Shown in pieces: positions 16,543 to 26,002 of a stretch of 62,441 nucleotides of DNA (position 1 is the stretch's first letter; each line of letters opens with the position of its first letter). This DNA is from Helicobacter sp. 'house sparrow 1' (lineage in GTDB: Bacteria; Campylobacterota; Campylobacteria; Campylobacterales; Helicobacteraceae). A program made the translations under genes and the position numbers. Below the pieces are notes generated by a model, which worked only from the letters and a program-made list of their open reading frames with translations, made no database searches and was not told where the DNA came from. The stretch lies in the NCBI RefSeq assembly GCF_900199585.1, contig NZ_FZQY01000006.1:1-62441 (forward strand). The letters run 5' to 3'.

Positions 16543-17874
16543 ATGTTTGCGAGAAATAGAGTAGTTTTTTTTAAAGTCCTCTTTATTGCTAGTTTCGTTT
16601 TTGCACAATCTCAGCAGGATATTGCATCTGATCTAAGTATTATGTCTGACATCCAAAAGATGCAGAAAAATGTAAAAGACAAATATACTTTAAAGGAATT
16701 AATTAAAGCATCAGATTCTAATTATTCAATACAAGCCAAAGTTTTGAGTGTAGTTCAGGCAAAAAGAGGTATTTTGGTCGCAAAAGGAATGTTCTTACCA
16801 TCTTTGGATCTAGACTATTCTTTTCAAAATGTTTATAGGAACACACAAACAGATTCCCAATATGATATGCAGAATGCAAATGCTAAGTTAAAACTAAATT
16901 TGTTTAATGGACTTGCCGACTTAAATACAGTGCGTGAAAAAAATGCAACTTACCTATCCACCCTCTCTGATGAGGAATATACAAGACAAAGTATCTACTT
17001 GCAAGTTTTGCAACAGTATTATGGCTATTTTGATAATCTCTCCAAGCTTATTTCCTTGCAAAAAAAGCTTGAGCAGATTAGTTCTGATGTTCAAAGAGTG
17101 GAAAAGCTCTATTCTCAAGGTCTCACTCCTATTGATAATCTTGAGTCGCTTCGAGCACAAGCTTCATTGAGTAAATATCAGATTGCGGATGCCCAGATGT
17201 CTGTGGAGCAAAATAAATTAATGCTTGAATATCTTACAAACTTAAAAATAGGGGGATTGATTTATGAAAAGATGTCTTTGCCTGAATTTAAGATTCAAGA
17301 TAGAAGTGATATTGTCTCTTTAAGACAGCAGATCAATGCTCAAATTTTTCAAAATAAGCAGTTGCATTATTTTCCTACCGTAGATCTTAATAATACTTTT
17401 ACCTATAATATTCAAAAGCCAGCCTATGTATCAAGAAATCCAGCCTTTTCTGCCCTCTATCCTGATATGCAAAATGTAGTGAGTATCACCGTAACTTTAA
17501 AGTTACTTGATGATGTTGGTTTAACATTTCAAAAGCAATATTTAAAGGCAGGGCAACTTGCCAATGAAAAACTTCTTGCTTATAAGAGATTGGAGCAAAA
17601 AAAGGATGAGGAGCTTTATAGAAAAACTTTAGAAATAGCAAAGAAAAAGATTCAATCTGCAAGAGATAATCTTAAATCTGCAAATATTGCCTATGCAAAT
17701 ATAAAGAAAAAATATGAGGCTAATTTGATTAACTTCACAGACTATTTACAGGCGTTAAGTACAAAATTTGACGCAGAATCAACCTTTAATCAAAGTTTAA
17801 ATAATTATGAGTTGCAAAAAGCAAACTACATTTTTTATAGCGGACAAAAAATAAAAGACTTTATCAAGGAGTAG
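16543..17874 (+). CDS. hefA: TolC-family outer-membrane efflux channel
   Basis: Outer-membrane factor of 443 residues, corresponding to H. pylori HefA (HP0605), which forms the exit duct of a tripartite RND pump for drugs, bile salts and detergents. The N-terminus is hydrophobic (VVFFKVLFIASFVFAQSQ), consistent with a signal peptide. Long amphipathic helices rich in Gln, Lys and Glu follow, with the repeated family pattern NLFNGLADLNTVREKN and LKLLDDVGLTFQKQYL. Internal duplication typical of TolC is visible as two such helical blocks. It is first in a run of four genes, 3 nt before the membrane-fusion protein. Confidence 0.9.
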   Translation: MFARNRVVFFKVLFIASFVFAQSQQDIASDLSIMSDIQKMQKNVKDKYTLKELIKASDSNYSIQAKVLSVVQAKRGILVAKGMFLPSLDLDYSFQNVYRNTQTDSQYDMQNANAKLKLNLFNGLADLNTVREKNATYLSTLSDEEYTRQSIYLQVLQQYYGYFDNLSKLISLQKKLEQISSDVQRVEKLYSQGLTPIDNLESLRAQASLSKYQIADAQMSVEQNKLMLEYLTNLKIGGLIYEKMSLPEFKIQDRSDIVSLRQQINAQIFQNKQLHYFPTVDLNNTFTYNIQKPAYVSRNPAFSALYPDMQNVVSITVTLKLLDDVGLTFQKQYLKAGQLANEKLLAYKRLEQKKDEELYRKTLEIAKKKIQSARDNLKSANIAYANIKKKYEANLINFTDYLQALSTKFDAESTFNQSLNNYELQKANYIFYSGQKIKDFIKE

Positions 17875-17877
17875 TAT

Positions 17878-18582
17878 ATGAAAATTTTAAGACAGCTTAT
17901 TCTTGTAGCATCTAGTATTGGTTTTATGTTTTCAGCAGAGGTTTATGCACTTTTTAATGTTAAAGCAGTTCAAGATGCAAAACTTACTCTAGATAGTTCT
18001 GGGACTATTGATCAAATCAAGGTAGATGTTGGAAGTGTTGTAAAGAGGGGTGAGGTTTTGTTGAAGTTGGCAAATCAAGATAGGATTGCCCAAACATTGG
18101 CGGTTAAACAACAATTTATTTTTGCAAAGAATCAATATAATCGTTATAGTAAAACAGGCGCTGCTGTCGACAAAAATACACTTGAGCAATATTACTCAAA
18201 CTATAAAAAGCTTGAAGCTGATTATAAATATTATAAGGCTCTTCTTGATAAAACCACTTTATTAGCTCCTTTTGATGGCGTGATTGCAGAAAAAAATGTT
18301 GAGTTGGGTGATGGGGTTGGACAAAATACTACAACGCTTTTTAGATTGGTTAGTCACGAAAAAAAATTTGTAATTGAATTTGATTCTAGATATTTGAATG
18401 ATGTAAGAGTTGGGGACATTTTTTATTACTCTATTGAGGGAGGTAATAAGAAAGAGAAGGCTGTGATCACAAAAATTTACCCTACTATTAATGAAGATAC
18501 ACGCAAAATGACTGCTGAAGCAAAGGCTAGTAATGATATGACACCGGGTATTTTTGGTGATGGTTTTATAAGGACTAAGTAA
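17878..18582 (+). CDS. hefB: RND efflux periplasmic adaptor (membrane-fusion protein)
   Basis: Adaptor of 234 residues linking the RND pump to the TolC channel. Seen are a signal peptide (LILVASSIGFMFSAEVYA), a lipoyl-type half motif GTIDQIKVDVGSVVKRGEVLLKLANQD, a short helical hairpin (residues ~80-120), and the second lipoyl half LLAPFDGVIAEKNVELGDGV. A beta-barrel segment follows. It is short compared with E. coli AcrA (~400), which fits the small Helicobacter HefB class. It overlaps the transporter gene by one nucleotide, so it is translationally coupled. Confidence 0.92.
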   Translation: MKILRQLILVASSIGFMFSAEVYALFNVKAVQDAKLTLDSSGTIDQIKVDVGSVVKRGEVLLKLANQDRIAQTLAVKQQFIFAKNQYNRYSKTGAAVDKNTLEQYYSNYKKLEADYKYYKALLDKTTLLAPFDGVIAEKNVELGDGVGQNTTTLFRLVSHEKKFVIEFDSRYLNDVRVGDIFYYSIEGGNKKEKAVITKIYPTINEDTRKMTAEAKASNDMTPGIFGDGFIRTK

Positions 18583-21500
18583 TGTATAAGTTTGCAATTA
18601 AACGCCCAGTTACTACATTAATGTTTGCCCTTGCGGTGATGTTTTTTGGAATTCTAGGACTTAATAGGATTCCTGTTTCATTATTTCCAAATGTAGATTT
18701 TCCTATTATTGTGGTTTCTACTTCCTATCCGGGGGCAAGTGCAGAAATTATAGAGAGTAAGGTAACTGATAAGATAGAAGAGGCTGTAATGGGAATTGAT
18801 GGCCTAAAAACTATCAAATCAAATAGTGCAAGGAATGTGAGTTTAGTAATTGCAGAATTCCAACTTGAAAAGCCTATTCAAGAAGCAATGACAGATATGA
18901 TTGGTCAAATTTCATCTATCAAATTTGATGATTCTAATATTCAGCAACCTGCATTAAAGAAGTTTAATACTAGTGGTCAGGCTGTTATTTCTTTGTTTAT
19001 GAGCTCTAAGACAAAGTCTAGTGCAGAATTGATGAAGCATGCAGATTTAGTGGTAAAGCCAATGCTTCAAAAAATCTCAGGAGTTGGTGGAGTTCAGCTT
19101 AGTGGATATAGAGAAAGACAAATCAGGGTTTATGTAAATCCAGTTTTGATGAATAAATACAATCTTACCTATAATACTGTCTTTAATACATTGGGACAAG
19201 AAAATATTGAGGTTAATGGTGGAAAAATTGATAATGGGACCAAAGATTTCACAATTACTGTAGATGCAAATGGATATAGCATTGAAGATATTAGCAATAT
19301 TAGAGTAGGTAATAATATTAAACTTGGTGATATTGCAGTAATTGAAGATGGGCTTGAAGAAGAAACTACTTATGCAACTTATAACAATGAGCCTGGGGTA
19401 ATATTCCAGATACAAAAGGTTTCTGGTGCAAATGATATTGAAATTGCCAATGGGGTTTATGATGCTTTAGAAAACATCAAAACAGTGAGTGAAGGTTATG
19501 AGATAAGACCTTTTTTGGATACAACAACATATATTAGAAGTTCTATTAAAGATGTTGAATTTGATCTTATTTTGGGTGGTGTTCTTGCAGTATTAATTGT
19601 ATTTTTATTCTTGCGCAGTGTTACAATTACACTTGTTGCAGCAGTGAGCTTGCCTGTTTCTATTTTAGGAACTTTTGCACTGATTCAGATGATGGGATAT
19701 TCTCTTAATATGCTAACAATGATGGCCCTGACTCTAGCAATTGGTATTATTATAGATGATGCGATTGTTGTGATTGAAAATATTCACAAAAAGCTTGAAC
19801 AAGGAATGCCAAGAAAGAAGGCCGCTTATGAGGGGGTAAAAGAAATTGCATTTGCAATTATTGCAATTTCAGCAATGTTGCTTTCTGTGTTTATCCCTAT
19901 AGGTAATATGTCAGGAATTATGGGTCGATTCTTTGAGAGCTTTGGGGTTACAGTAGCTTTAGCAGTTGTTATCTCATATTTTGTGGTAATTACGGTAATT
20001 CCTATGGTGAGCTCATTGATTGTGAGTTCAGAGCAATCTAAATTTTATCATTGGAGTGAGCCATTTTTTGAAAAAATGCAAAATACTTATGCCAAGGTTT
20101 TAAATTTTGTATTAAGACAAAGAGTGGTATTTATCGTTCTTGTTGTTGCAATTTTTAGTCTTTCTTTATACTTTGCAAAATCTTTGGGTGGAGAGTTTAT
20201 GTTACAAGAAGATAAGTCAGAGTTTTATGTTTGGGTTGAAACAAAACCAGGTATTAGTATCCAAGATATGAAACAAAGGACTGAGGCACTTAGACAGATT
20301 GTTGGTGAGAATCCAGATGTGGAATATACCACAGCAGAGGTTGGATATGGATCAATACAAAGTGTCTTTAAATCAAGAATTTATGTATCTTTAAAGCCAA
20401 TTTCACAGAGAAAAAAGACGCAATTTGAAATAATGAAAGAGGTTCAAAGTGAGCTTAAGGCTACCAAAGTAGCACAAGGGTTAAATCTCTTTACTTCAGA
20501 AGTGCCAACATTGGGTGGAGGAGACAATACACCATTCCAAGTTACGGTATTTGCTCCAAACCAAGAGCTTGTGGATAAAAGTGTTGAAAAACTTAGGGCA
20601 ATACTTTTAGAATCAGATGTCTTAAAAGGAAAGGTTGGGAATTATCATACAAGCACATCAGATATCCAACCAGAGTATAAGATTACTATATTGCGTCAAT
20701 ATGCAGATAAATATGGTATTAGTGCTAGTACAATTGGTAGTGTTATTAATGCAGCATTTTCAGGATCTACTCAGGCAGCCTATTTTAAGGAGAATGGTAA
20801 AGAGTATAAAATTACAATGCGTGTTCCAAATGACCAAAGAGTTTCTGTTGAGGATATTAAAAAATTACAGGTTAAGAATGCAAGTGGGCAGTTAATGTTT
20901 TTAGATGGATTGATTGATATTGAAGTCTCTCAAGCACCATCGCTAATAAGTCGCTTTAGTAGGCAAAGAAGCGTAACAGTTTATGCTGCGCCAATCCAAA
21001 ATTCTGGAATCTCTTTACAAGATATTGTTCAAGAAACTACAAAGCCAGAAGTTTTATCACAATGGCTTGAACCAGGAGCAAATTATGCTTTGAGTGGAGA
21101 ATCGGATAATATGGCAGAAGCGGTAGTGTCATTTGGTGTTGCAGTTATTACTGCTTTTATTTTAATTTATCTCATTCTTGCAGCCTTATATGAATCTTTG
21201 CTTGAGCCTTTAATTATTATGATAACAATGCCTTTATCTTTTGCGGGAGCATTTTTTGCCCTCAAGTTTGCTAATCAACCCTTTAGTATTTTTTCATTTA
21301 TGGGATTGATTTTGCTTATTGGAATTGTGGGTAAAAATGCAACATTATTAATTGATGTGGCAAATGAAAGAAGAAAGCAGTTTGGGGATGGCATTTATGA
21401 AGCAATCTTATATGCAGGGGAGTCTCGACTTAGGCCAATTTTGATGACAACAATTGCAATGGTATTTGGTATGCTACCTTTAGCAATTGCGACAGGTAGT

Positions 21501-21662
21501 GGCTATGCAATGAAATCGCCCATTGGTATTTCAATGATTGGAGGTTTATTACTTTCAATGTTTTTAAGTTTGCTGATTGTTCCGATTTTATATACACTTG
21601 TTGCACCAATTGATGATAAAGTTAAAAGACTTTATCAATCTAAGAAGAAAAAGAAGAAATGA
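18582..21662 (+). CDS. hefC: RND-family multidrug efflux transporter
   Basis: Inner-membrane proton-driven pump of 1026 residues, the H. pylori HefC counterpart. The N-terminal helix (ITLMFALAVMFFGILGLNRIPVSLFP) and AcrB-like porter domains with two-fold repeat are evident. GIIIDDAIVVIENIHK carries adjacent Asp residues near 392-393 in TM4 for proton relay, and MRPILMTTI-like RLRPILMTTIAMVFGMLPLA is the TM11 signature. Length is standard for HAE1-type pumps. The C-terminal lysine run overlaps the following small gene by 4 bp. Induction by bile or cholesterol is known for the family in H. pylori; here I see no operator. Confidence 0.95.
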   Translation: MYKFAIKRPVTTLMFALAVMFFGILGLNRIPVSLFPNVDFPIIVVSTSYPGASAEIIESKVTDKIEEAVMGIDGLKTIKSNSARNVSLVIAEFQLEKPIQEAMTDMIGQISSIKFDDSNIQQPALKKFNTSGQAVISLFMSSKTKSSAELMKHADLVVKPMLQKISGVGGVQLSGYRERQIRVYVNPVLMNKYNLTYNTVFNTLGQENIEVNGGKIDNGTKDFTITVDANGYSIEDISNIRVGNNIKLGDIAVIEDGLEEETTYATYNNEPGVIFQIQKVSGANDIEIANGVYDALENIKTVSEGYEIRPFLDTTTYIRSSIKDVEFDLILGGVLAVLIVFLFLRSVTITLVAAVSLPVSILGTFALIQMMGYSLNMLTMMALTLAIGIIIDDAIVVIENIHKKLEQGMPRKKAAYEGVKEIAFAIIAISAMLLSVFIPIGNMSGIMGRFFESFGVTVALAVVISYFVVITVIPMVSSLIVSSEQSKFYHWSEPFFEKMQNTYAKVLNFVLRQRVVFIVLVVAIFSLSLYFAKSLGGEFMLQEDKSEFYVWVETKPGISIQDMKQRTEALRQIVGENPDVEYTTAEVGYGSIQSVFKSRIYVSLKPISQRKKTQFEIMKEVQSELKATKVAQGLNLFTSEVPTLGGGDNTPFQVTVFAPNQELVDKSVEKLRAILLESDVLKGKVGNYHTSTSDIQPEYKITILRQYADKYGISASTIGSVINAAFSGSTQAAYFKENGKEYKITMRVPNDQRVSVEDIKKLQVKNASGQLMFLDGLIDIEVSQAPSLISRFSRQRSVTVYAAPIQNSGISLQDIVQETTKPEVLSQWLEPGANYALSGESDNMAEAVVSFGVAVITAFILIYLILAALYESLLEPLIIMITMPLSFAGAFFALKFANQPFSIFSFMGLILLIGIVGKNATLLIDVANERRKQFGDGIYEAILYAGESRLRPILMTTIAMVFGMLPLAIATGSGYAMKSPIGISMIGGLLLSMFLSLLIVPILYTLVAPIDDKVKRLYQSKKKKKK

Positions 21663-22213
21663 AAAAAAGGTTATGTGTACTTTTAGTTTTTTTAAGCATT
21701 GTTTCCCTTGGGGCATATGATAGAAATAATATTTTTGTAGGTTTTGGGATAGGGATAAATGATAACTTTTCTCAAAAAAAACATACTCTAATACCAAGTT
21801 GGTATTTACTTGGGGGGTATGAGTTTAAGCCATTAAGAGAGATTTCGATAATGGCTTATATTGAATCTTCAATTGGGTTAAAACCCAGTGGATTGGCAAC
21901 CAAAGTCAATTTACAAGTTTCTCTTAATGCAGATTTTGTACTTGAGGCTCAAATTAGTGAAAAGGCTAGATTGGGAGGATATGGCGGAATTGGGTTTGGC
22001 TATTCAAGAGAAGAAAATGCAATTGTGATTGAGAATATAACAAGTAATGAAGTCCAAAATAAAGGTCTGATGTTTTTAAATGCGGGGATTCAAAGCTGTA
22101 TTGATGAGAGTCACCTCATAAGGCTTGGAATGAAATACCCCTTTGACTTAAAGTCAATTACGGAGAATATGAGGCTTATTCAGGTTTTTCTATCCTATGC
22201 TTATAAATTTTAG
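21659..22213 (+). CDS. Small outer-membrane-type protein coupled to the efflux operon
   Basis: Protein of 184 residues with a signal peptide (MKKRLCVLLVFLSIVSLGAYD) and an alternating-strand pattern (NNIFVGFGIGINDNFSQ, GGYGGIGFGYSREE) ending in VFLSYAYKF with terminal Phe. It is therefore predicted to be an eight-strand outer-membrane barrel. Its ATG overlaps the hefC stop by 4 bp, so it is translated from the same transcript and may be an accessory of the pump; a hypothetical gene also follows hefC in H. pylori. It ends convergently, overlapping dapF by 4 bp. Function not recognised. Confidence 0.72.
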   Translation: MKKRLCVLLVFLSIVSLGAYDRNNIFVGFGIGINDNFSQKKHTLIPSWYLLGGYEFKPLREISIMAYIESSIGLKPSGLATKVNLQVSLNADFVLEAQISEKARLGGYGGIGFGYSREENAIVIENITSNEVQNKGLMFLNAGIQSCIDESHLIRLGMKYPFDLKSITENMRLIQVFLSYAYKF

Positions 22214-22974
22214 ATTATACAAGTAGCAATATATTTTACTTTCCCCTCAAAACTAATTTCATTATTGTTTATAAAAAATACAAGTTCCTCTTTACTAGGT
22301 GGAATACATGTTATTTTGGTATCCATTTGAAATAGGTGATGTCCTACAACACAAGCAGCTCCCATTCCTGTTCCACAAGCCAATGTTATGTTTTCTACCC
22401 CTCTTTCATATGTATGGACATAAAGTTTATGATTATTCTCTTTATAAACAATATTAATATTTGCATTATAGAGATTTCTTAGTTGTTCTAATTCTTGTGT
22501 TTTATGTAAAGGTAGATTTTTTAGTTGCTGTGTAAAAATAACCAAATGAGGTACCCCTGTGTCAATAAGATAGGCCATATCTCCATAGAAGCTTTTAAGA
22601 TTTAATGATGTGATTGGGCTAAACTTTCCTAGGTTACTTAGGACATTAAAGCCTTTAACTTCTATTTTTATTAACAAATCAGTAGCTAAAAATGTATGTT
22701 TTCTTGGAGCTAGTTTATGTTTGAAGGCATAATGTCCCACACATCTGCTTGCATTGCCACACATTTTTGCATAGGATCCATCGGAGTTGAAAAACAACCA
22801 TTCATAGGCATAAGTTAAATGTGGTTTTAATATAATCAATCCATCTGCACCAATGCCAAGATTTCTATTGCAAAGCTCCTTAGCAAGGTTTGCTATTTGT
22901 TTTGGATTTGTAGATTGATAAAAGTGGGTAATTAAAAAATCATTTCCACTGCCAGAATATTTTTCTAAAATCAT
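22210..22974 (-). CDS. dapF: Diaminopimelate epimerase
   Basis: Converts LL- to meso-diaminopimelate for lysine and peptidoglycan synthesis; cytoplasmic, 254 residues. Both catalytic thiols are in canonical settings: Cys72 in AKMCGNASRC and Cys200 in TLACGTGMGAA. The start YSGSGNDFLI matches the substrate loop. It is slightly shorter than E. coli DapF (274), as in Helicobacter. The gene is divergent from the AI-2E-family gene (53 bp or more apart), the same neighbour as in H. pylori (HP0566/HP0567). Confidence 0.94.
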   Translation of the reverse strand: MILEKYSGSGNDFLITHFYQSTNPKQIANLAKELCNRNLGIGADGLIILKPHLTYAYEWLFFNSDGSYAKMCGNASRCVGHYAFKHKLAPRKHTFLATDLLIKIEVKGFNVLSNLGKFSPITSLNLKSFYGDMAYLIDTGVPHLVIFTQQLKNLPLHKTQELEQLRNLYNANINIVYKENNHKLYVHTYERGVENITLACGTGMGAACVVGHHLFQMDTKITCIPPSKEELVFFINNNEISFEGKVKYIATCII

Positions 22975-23072
22975 TTACTTGGCCTATTAAAAAAATTTTT
23001 TCTTAATTATAAACTAAAAGACTATAATTGCTACTTATCATCAGTCAGATAGAATGTTTTAAAGGTAGGATT

Positions 23073-24113
23073 TTGCAAAGAAAGTATTTTTTTACCATTC
23101 TTGTTTTTGGAATGCTTGCAGGTATGCTCTATCTCTATAAGAGTTTTTTAATGAGTTTTTTGGTTGCTAGTTTGATTTGTATTGCAACTTTTAATATAAA
23201 AGTAAGCCTAGATAAAATTTGTAGAGTTAATCTTTTAAGCACTTTATTAAGTGTTTTATTTCTTTTAATGTTTTTGATTTTACCTCTTATATTTTTGTTG
23301 CAACAAGCAATGATATTTTTTAGAAATTTTAAACCCGAACAGTTTTCTAGTTATATTGAGGCAAGTAAAACAGGTATTATTAAGGTGCTAGATTTATTAT
23401 CTTTTTTACAACCTCATTTAGAGATTATAAAAACAAAGTTATCTACGCAAAATATTATGGACTATATTTTTTTGATCAGTTCATATATTGGAAAAGAGGG
23501 GATTTATTTTGTTGTGGATATTTGTTTTATTGTAATTTTTTTATTTTTCTTATTTTATTATGGGAGAAGCATTTATATAAATTTTTTGCGCTTCATTCCC
23601 CTAAACATTCACCAAACACACGAGATTTTTGAGGAAGTAAGTGGGGTTTTAAAAATTGTACTTTTTACTTCTTTTATAAATGTATTATTGCAGGGTGTGG
23701 CTTTTAGTATTTTGGTTTATTGTTTTGGCTATAACAATGCTATGTTGCTAGGAGTTTTATATGGAATTGCTTCCTTGATTCCTGTAGTAGGTGGTGCATT
23801 GGTTTGGATTCCAGTTGTAGGCTATGAACTTTATTTTGGACATATTAATCAAGCCATTTTTATAGCTCTTTATTCTTTGGTATTTATTGGATTTTTTATT
23901 GATAATGTGATTAAGCCTTTTATTATTGGGTTTGTAAATAAGAGAATCTTGAAAAAGCCATTGAAGCTCAATGAAATTATCATATTTTTTGCAATTTTTG
24001 CCGGATTTTCTTCTTTTGGATTTTGGGGAATTATTGTAGGACCTGCAATCACTGCTCTGTTTATCTCTTTGGTTCGATTTTTTCAAAAAACAAAAAGGTT
24101 TAGTGATATTTGA
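23073..24113 (+). CDS. AI-2E family (YdiK/PerM-like) membrane transporter
   Basis: Polytopic inner-membrane protein of about 346 residues with eight predicted helices and the family's conserved C-terminal block (LLGVLYGIASLIPVVGGALVWIP; DNVIKPFIIG; GFSSFGFWGIIVGPAITAL). Members export small molecules, including autoinducer-2 in E. coli TqsA, or act as Na/H antiporters; the substrate here is unknown. I choose TTG 23073 as start because AAAGGTAGGA (23061-23070) lies just upstream and the protein then begins MQRKYFFTILVFG; an earlier in-frame TTG at 23028 has no ribosome site. No ATG is available near the N-terminus. Confidence 0.85.
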   Translation: MQRKYFFTILVFGMLAGMLYLYKSFLMSFLVASLICIATFNIKVSLDKICRVNLLSTLLSVLFLLMFLILPLIFLLQQAMIFFRNFKPEQFSSYIEASKTGIIKVLDLLSFLQPHLEIIKTKLSTQNIMDYIFLISSYIGKEGIYFVVDICFIVIFLFFLFYYGRSIYINFLRFIPLNIHQTHEIFEEVSGVLKIVLFTSFINVLLQGVAFSILVYCFGYNNAMLLGVLYGIASLIPVVGGALVWIPVVGYELYFGHINQAIFIALYSLVFIGFFIDNVIKPFIIGFVNKRILKKPLKLNEIIIFFAIFAGFSSFGFWGIIVGPAITALFISLVRFFQKTKRFSDI

Positions 24114-24182
24114 GAAAATATATTAGAATCTTTGGTGCTAAATGAGACTTTAGTTATATAAATTCGTAAAAGGAAAAATGAT

Positions 24183-24680
24183 ATGAAAGTAAAATTTCAA
24201 GGACAAGATGTTTTATTAGAAGGAAATGTAAAAAATGTAGGTGATGTTGCTCCAGAAGTAAGTTTGGTGAGCAAGGATTTAACTGAAGTTAAAGTGGGAG
24301 GCGCCCAAGGATTTTATCAAATTATTAATATTGTTCCAAGCCTTGATACAGGAGTTTGTGCTACTCAAACAAGAACTTTTAATAAAAAAGCTTCAGAGAT
24401 TAAGAATGCAAAAGTATTTGTTGTTTCAATGGATTTGCCTTTTGCTCAGGGGAGATTTTGCTCAACAGAGGGAATTGCTAACTTAGAAGTGCTAAGCGAT
24501 TTTAGAAGAAAAGAGTTTGCTAGTAAGTATGGAGTTTTAATTGCTGAGGGACCACTAGAGGGAATTTTAACAAGGGGAGTGATTGTAGTAGATCCTCAAG
24601 GAAAGATTGTATATCAGGAAATTTGTTCAGAAATTACAAATGAACCAGACTATGAGGCTCCATTAAAGAGCATTCAATAA
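24183..24680 (+). CDS. tpx: Thiol peroxidase (atypical 2-Cys peroxiredoxin)
   Basis: Tpx of 165 residues, reducing hydrogen peroxide and organic peroxides using thioredoxin. Peroxidatic Cys59 lies in PSLDTGVCATQTRTF and resolving Cys93 in GRFCSTEGIANL, the two-cysteine layout of E. coli Tpx. The GDVAPEVSLV start of the thioredoxin-like core is present. It is monocistronic, with AGGA upstream of ATG 24183, and ends convergently, overlapping ftsW by 7 bp. Periplasmic in some bacteria; no signal peptide is seen here. Confidence 0.96.
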   Translation: MKVKFQGQDVLLEGNVKNVGDVAPEVSLVSKDLTEVKVGGAQGFYQIINIVPSLDTGVCATQTRTFNKKASEIKNAKVFVVSMDLPFAQGRFCSTEGIANLEVLSDFRRKEFASKYGVLIAEGPLEGILTRGVIVVDPQGKIVYQEICSEITNEPDYEAPLKSIQ

Positions 24681-25852
24681 AGATTCTTTGCCTTTTTTGA
24701 TAAGGCTAAGACAAGTCCTATTGCAATACAATTAGCAAGCAGTGAGCTTCCTCCATATGTTAAGAATGGGACTGCAATCCCCTTTAAGGGGATAATAGAT
24801 GCAATCCCCCAAGCATTGATTAGGAGTGAAAAAGAAATCATTAATCCAGTACCCATACAAAAGAGAAAATGAGGCATTTGCTCCATTCTGTTTGCAATTT
24901 TAAAGATTCTAAAAACAATAACAAAAAACAATAAAAAACAAAATCCAAGTCCTATAAGACCAGCTTCTTCGGCAATTCCAGCTAGTACCATATCAGTATG
25001 CACATCACTTAAAAAACCAAGTTTTATAGTGCCTTGACCAATACCTTGTCCAGTAATTCCACCATTTTGAATTGCCTGCGTTGCATTGAGAATTTGGTAG
25101 GGTTCTGGCAAGTTCTCTGTTTTAATAAAGTTTGCAACATTCTTTGGGAGAATAGCCAAAATAGGATCTTGAACACCAGACCACCAAGTTTTAATCCTAT
25201 TTAATCTGTGTGGTTTATAAACTACGCTCATTGCAATTCCTATGATTGCTAAAAGAGTCATAGAACTAATTACTCTAAAGCTACCACCAGAGAGTAGTAT
25301 CATCCCTGCCATAACAATACCAAGCAAAACAGTCTGCCCTAAATCATTTTGAAAAATTGCTACAAAAACAAAAACAAGTGCTAGTAGAAAACCATAGGGC
25401 AAAATCTTTGAGAATTCTTCTAAAAAACGCATACTGACACTAGTTTTGCTTTGATATTTTCTTGTTAAACTCCAGGATAAAAACCAGATAAAGCCTATTT
25501 TGAAAAATTCAATAGGGGCTATTGCAATAGGAAAAAATGGCAATTTGATCCATCTTCTAGCTCCACTTATAGTAGGAGCAATGCTTTCAGGAAGAAAGAT
25601 AAAAAAAACAATCAGGGTAGAAAAGATTGCAAGAAAGATAATGCCAATTTTCCCCAAAACCTTGTCCATATCAAAATAAGAAATTCCCCACATCAAAAAA
25701 ATACCAATTAGGGCTATGACAAATTCCCTTGAAAAAAAATGCATAGGACTGTAATGATAAAGTATTGTAGGATATGTGGAGAGGGAATAGCTCATAATCG
25801 TTCCAACTGTGATTAGTATTGTAGTATAGATAAAGAGCTTAGTATCTGCCAT
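24674..25852 (-). CDS. ftsW: FtsW/RodA/SpoVE (SEDS) peptidoglycan glycosyltransferase
   Basis: Integral membrane protein of 392 residues with about ten helices, belonging to the SEDS family that polymerises lipid II. GARRWIKLPFFPIAIAPIEFFKIGFI, the QNDLGQTVLLG loop with its catalytic-site Asp, and the C-terminal PFLTYGGSSLLANCIAIGLVL are all diagnostic. The facing operon carries a class B PBP (ftsI), the usual SEDS partner at the septum, supporting FtsW rather than RodA. In H. pylori the same pair faces the flgB operon. Confidence 0.9.
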   Translation of the reverse strand: MADTKLFIYTTILITVGTIMSYSLSTYPTILYHYSPMHFFSREFVIALIGIFLMWGISYFDMDKVLGKIGIIFLAIFSTLIVFFIFLPESIAPTISGARRWIKLPFFPIAIAPIEFFKIGFIWFLSWSLTRKYQSKTSVSMRFLEEFSKILPYGFLLALVFVFVAIFQNDLGQTVLLGIVMAGMILLSGGSFRVISSMTLLAIIGIAMSVVYKPHRLNRIKTWWSGVQDPILAILPKNVANFIKTENLPEPYQILNATQAIQNGGITGQGIGQGTIKLGFLSDVHTDMVLAGIAEEAGLIGLGFCFLLFFVIVFRIFKIANRMEQMPHFLFCMGTGLMISFSLLINAWGIASIIPLKGIAVPFLTYGGSSLLANCIAIGLVLALSKKAKNLY

Positions 25853-25954
25853 AAGAACCTCAAGGGATTAGATTTTGCTTTTGTTGTAGTAAGTGATTCT
25901 ACCAAAAACTTAATAACTTCATATCCTTAGGATTGTAATAATATAGCAATAAAA

Positions 25955-25969
25955 CGGAATAATATTTGC
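25955..25969 (+). promoter_or_regulatory. Sigma54 (RpoN) promoter of the flgB operon
   Basis: CGGAAT, then five bases, then TTGC gives the GG-N10-GC spacing of -24/-12 promoters. It lies 34 nt before the chosen TTG start of flgB, so transcription would begin near 25981. Sigma54 control of flgB, flgC and fliE is established in H. pylori, which supports the call. Confidence 0.75.
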
Positions 25970-26002
25970 TTGTATATTTTTAACTTGAAGTTAGGAGTGA
26001 CC

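Noticed and set aside
7975-24143. 18-nt identity between the uvrA start and the tpx upstream region
   Set aside because: The shared AGAATCTTTGGTGCTAAA is coding in one place and non-coding in the other, with unrelated flanks. A match of this length is plausible by chance in 62 kb of AT-rich sequence.
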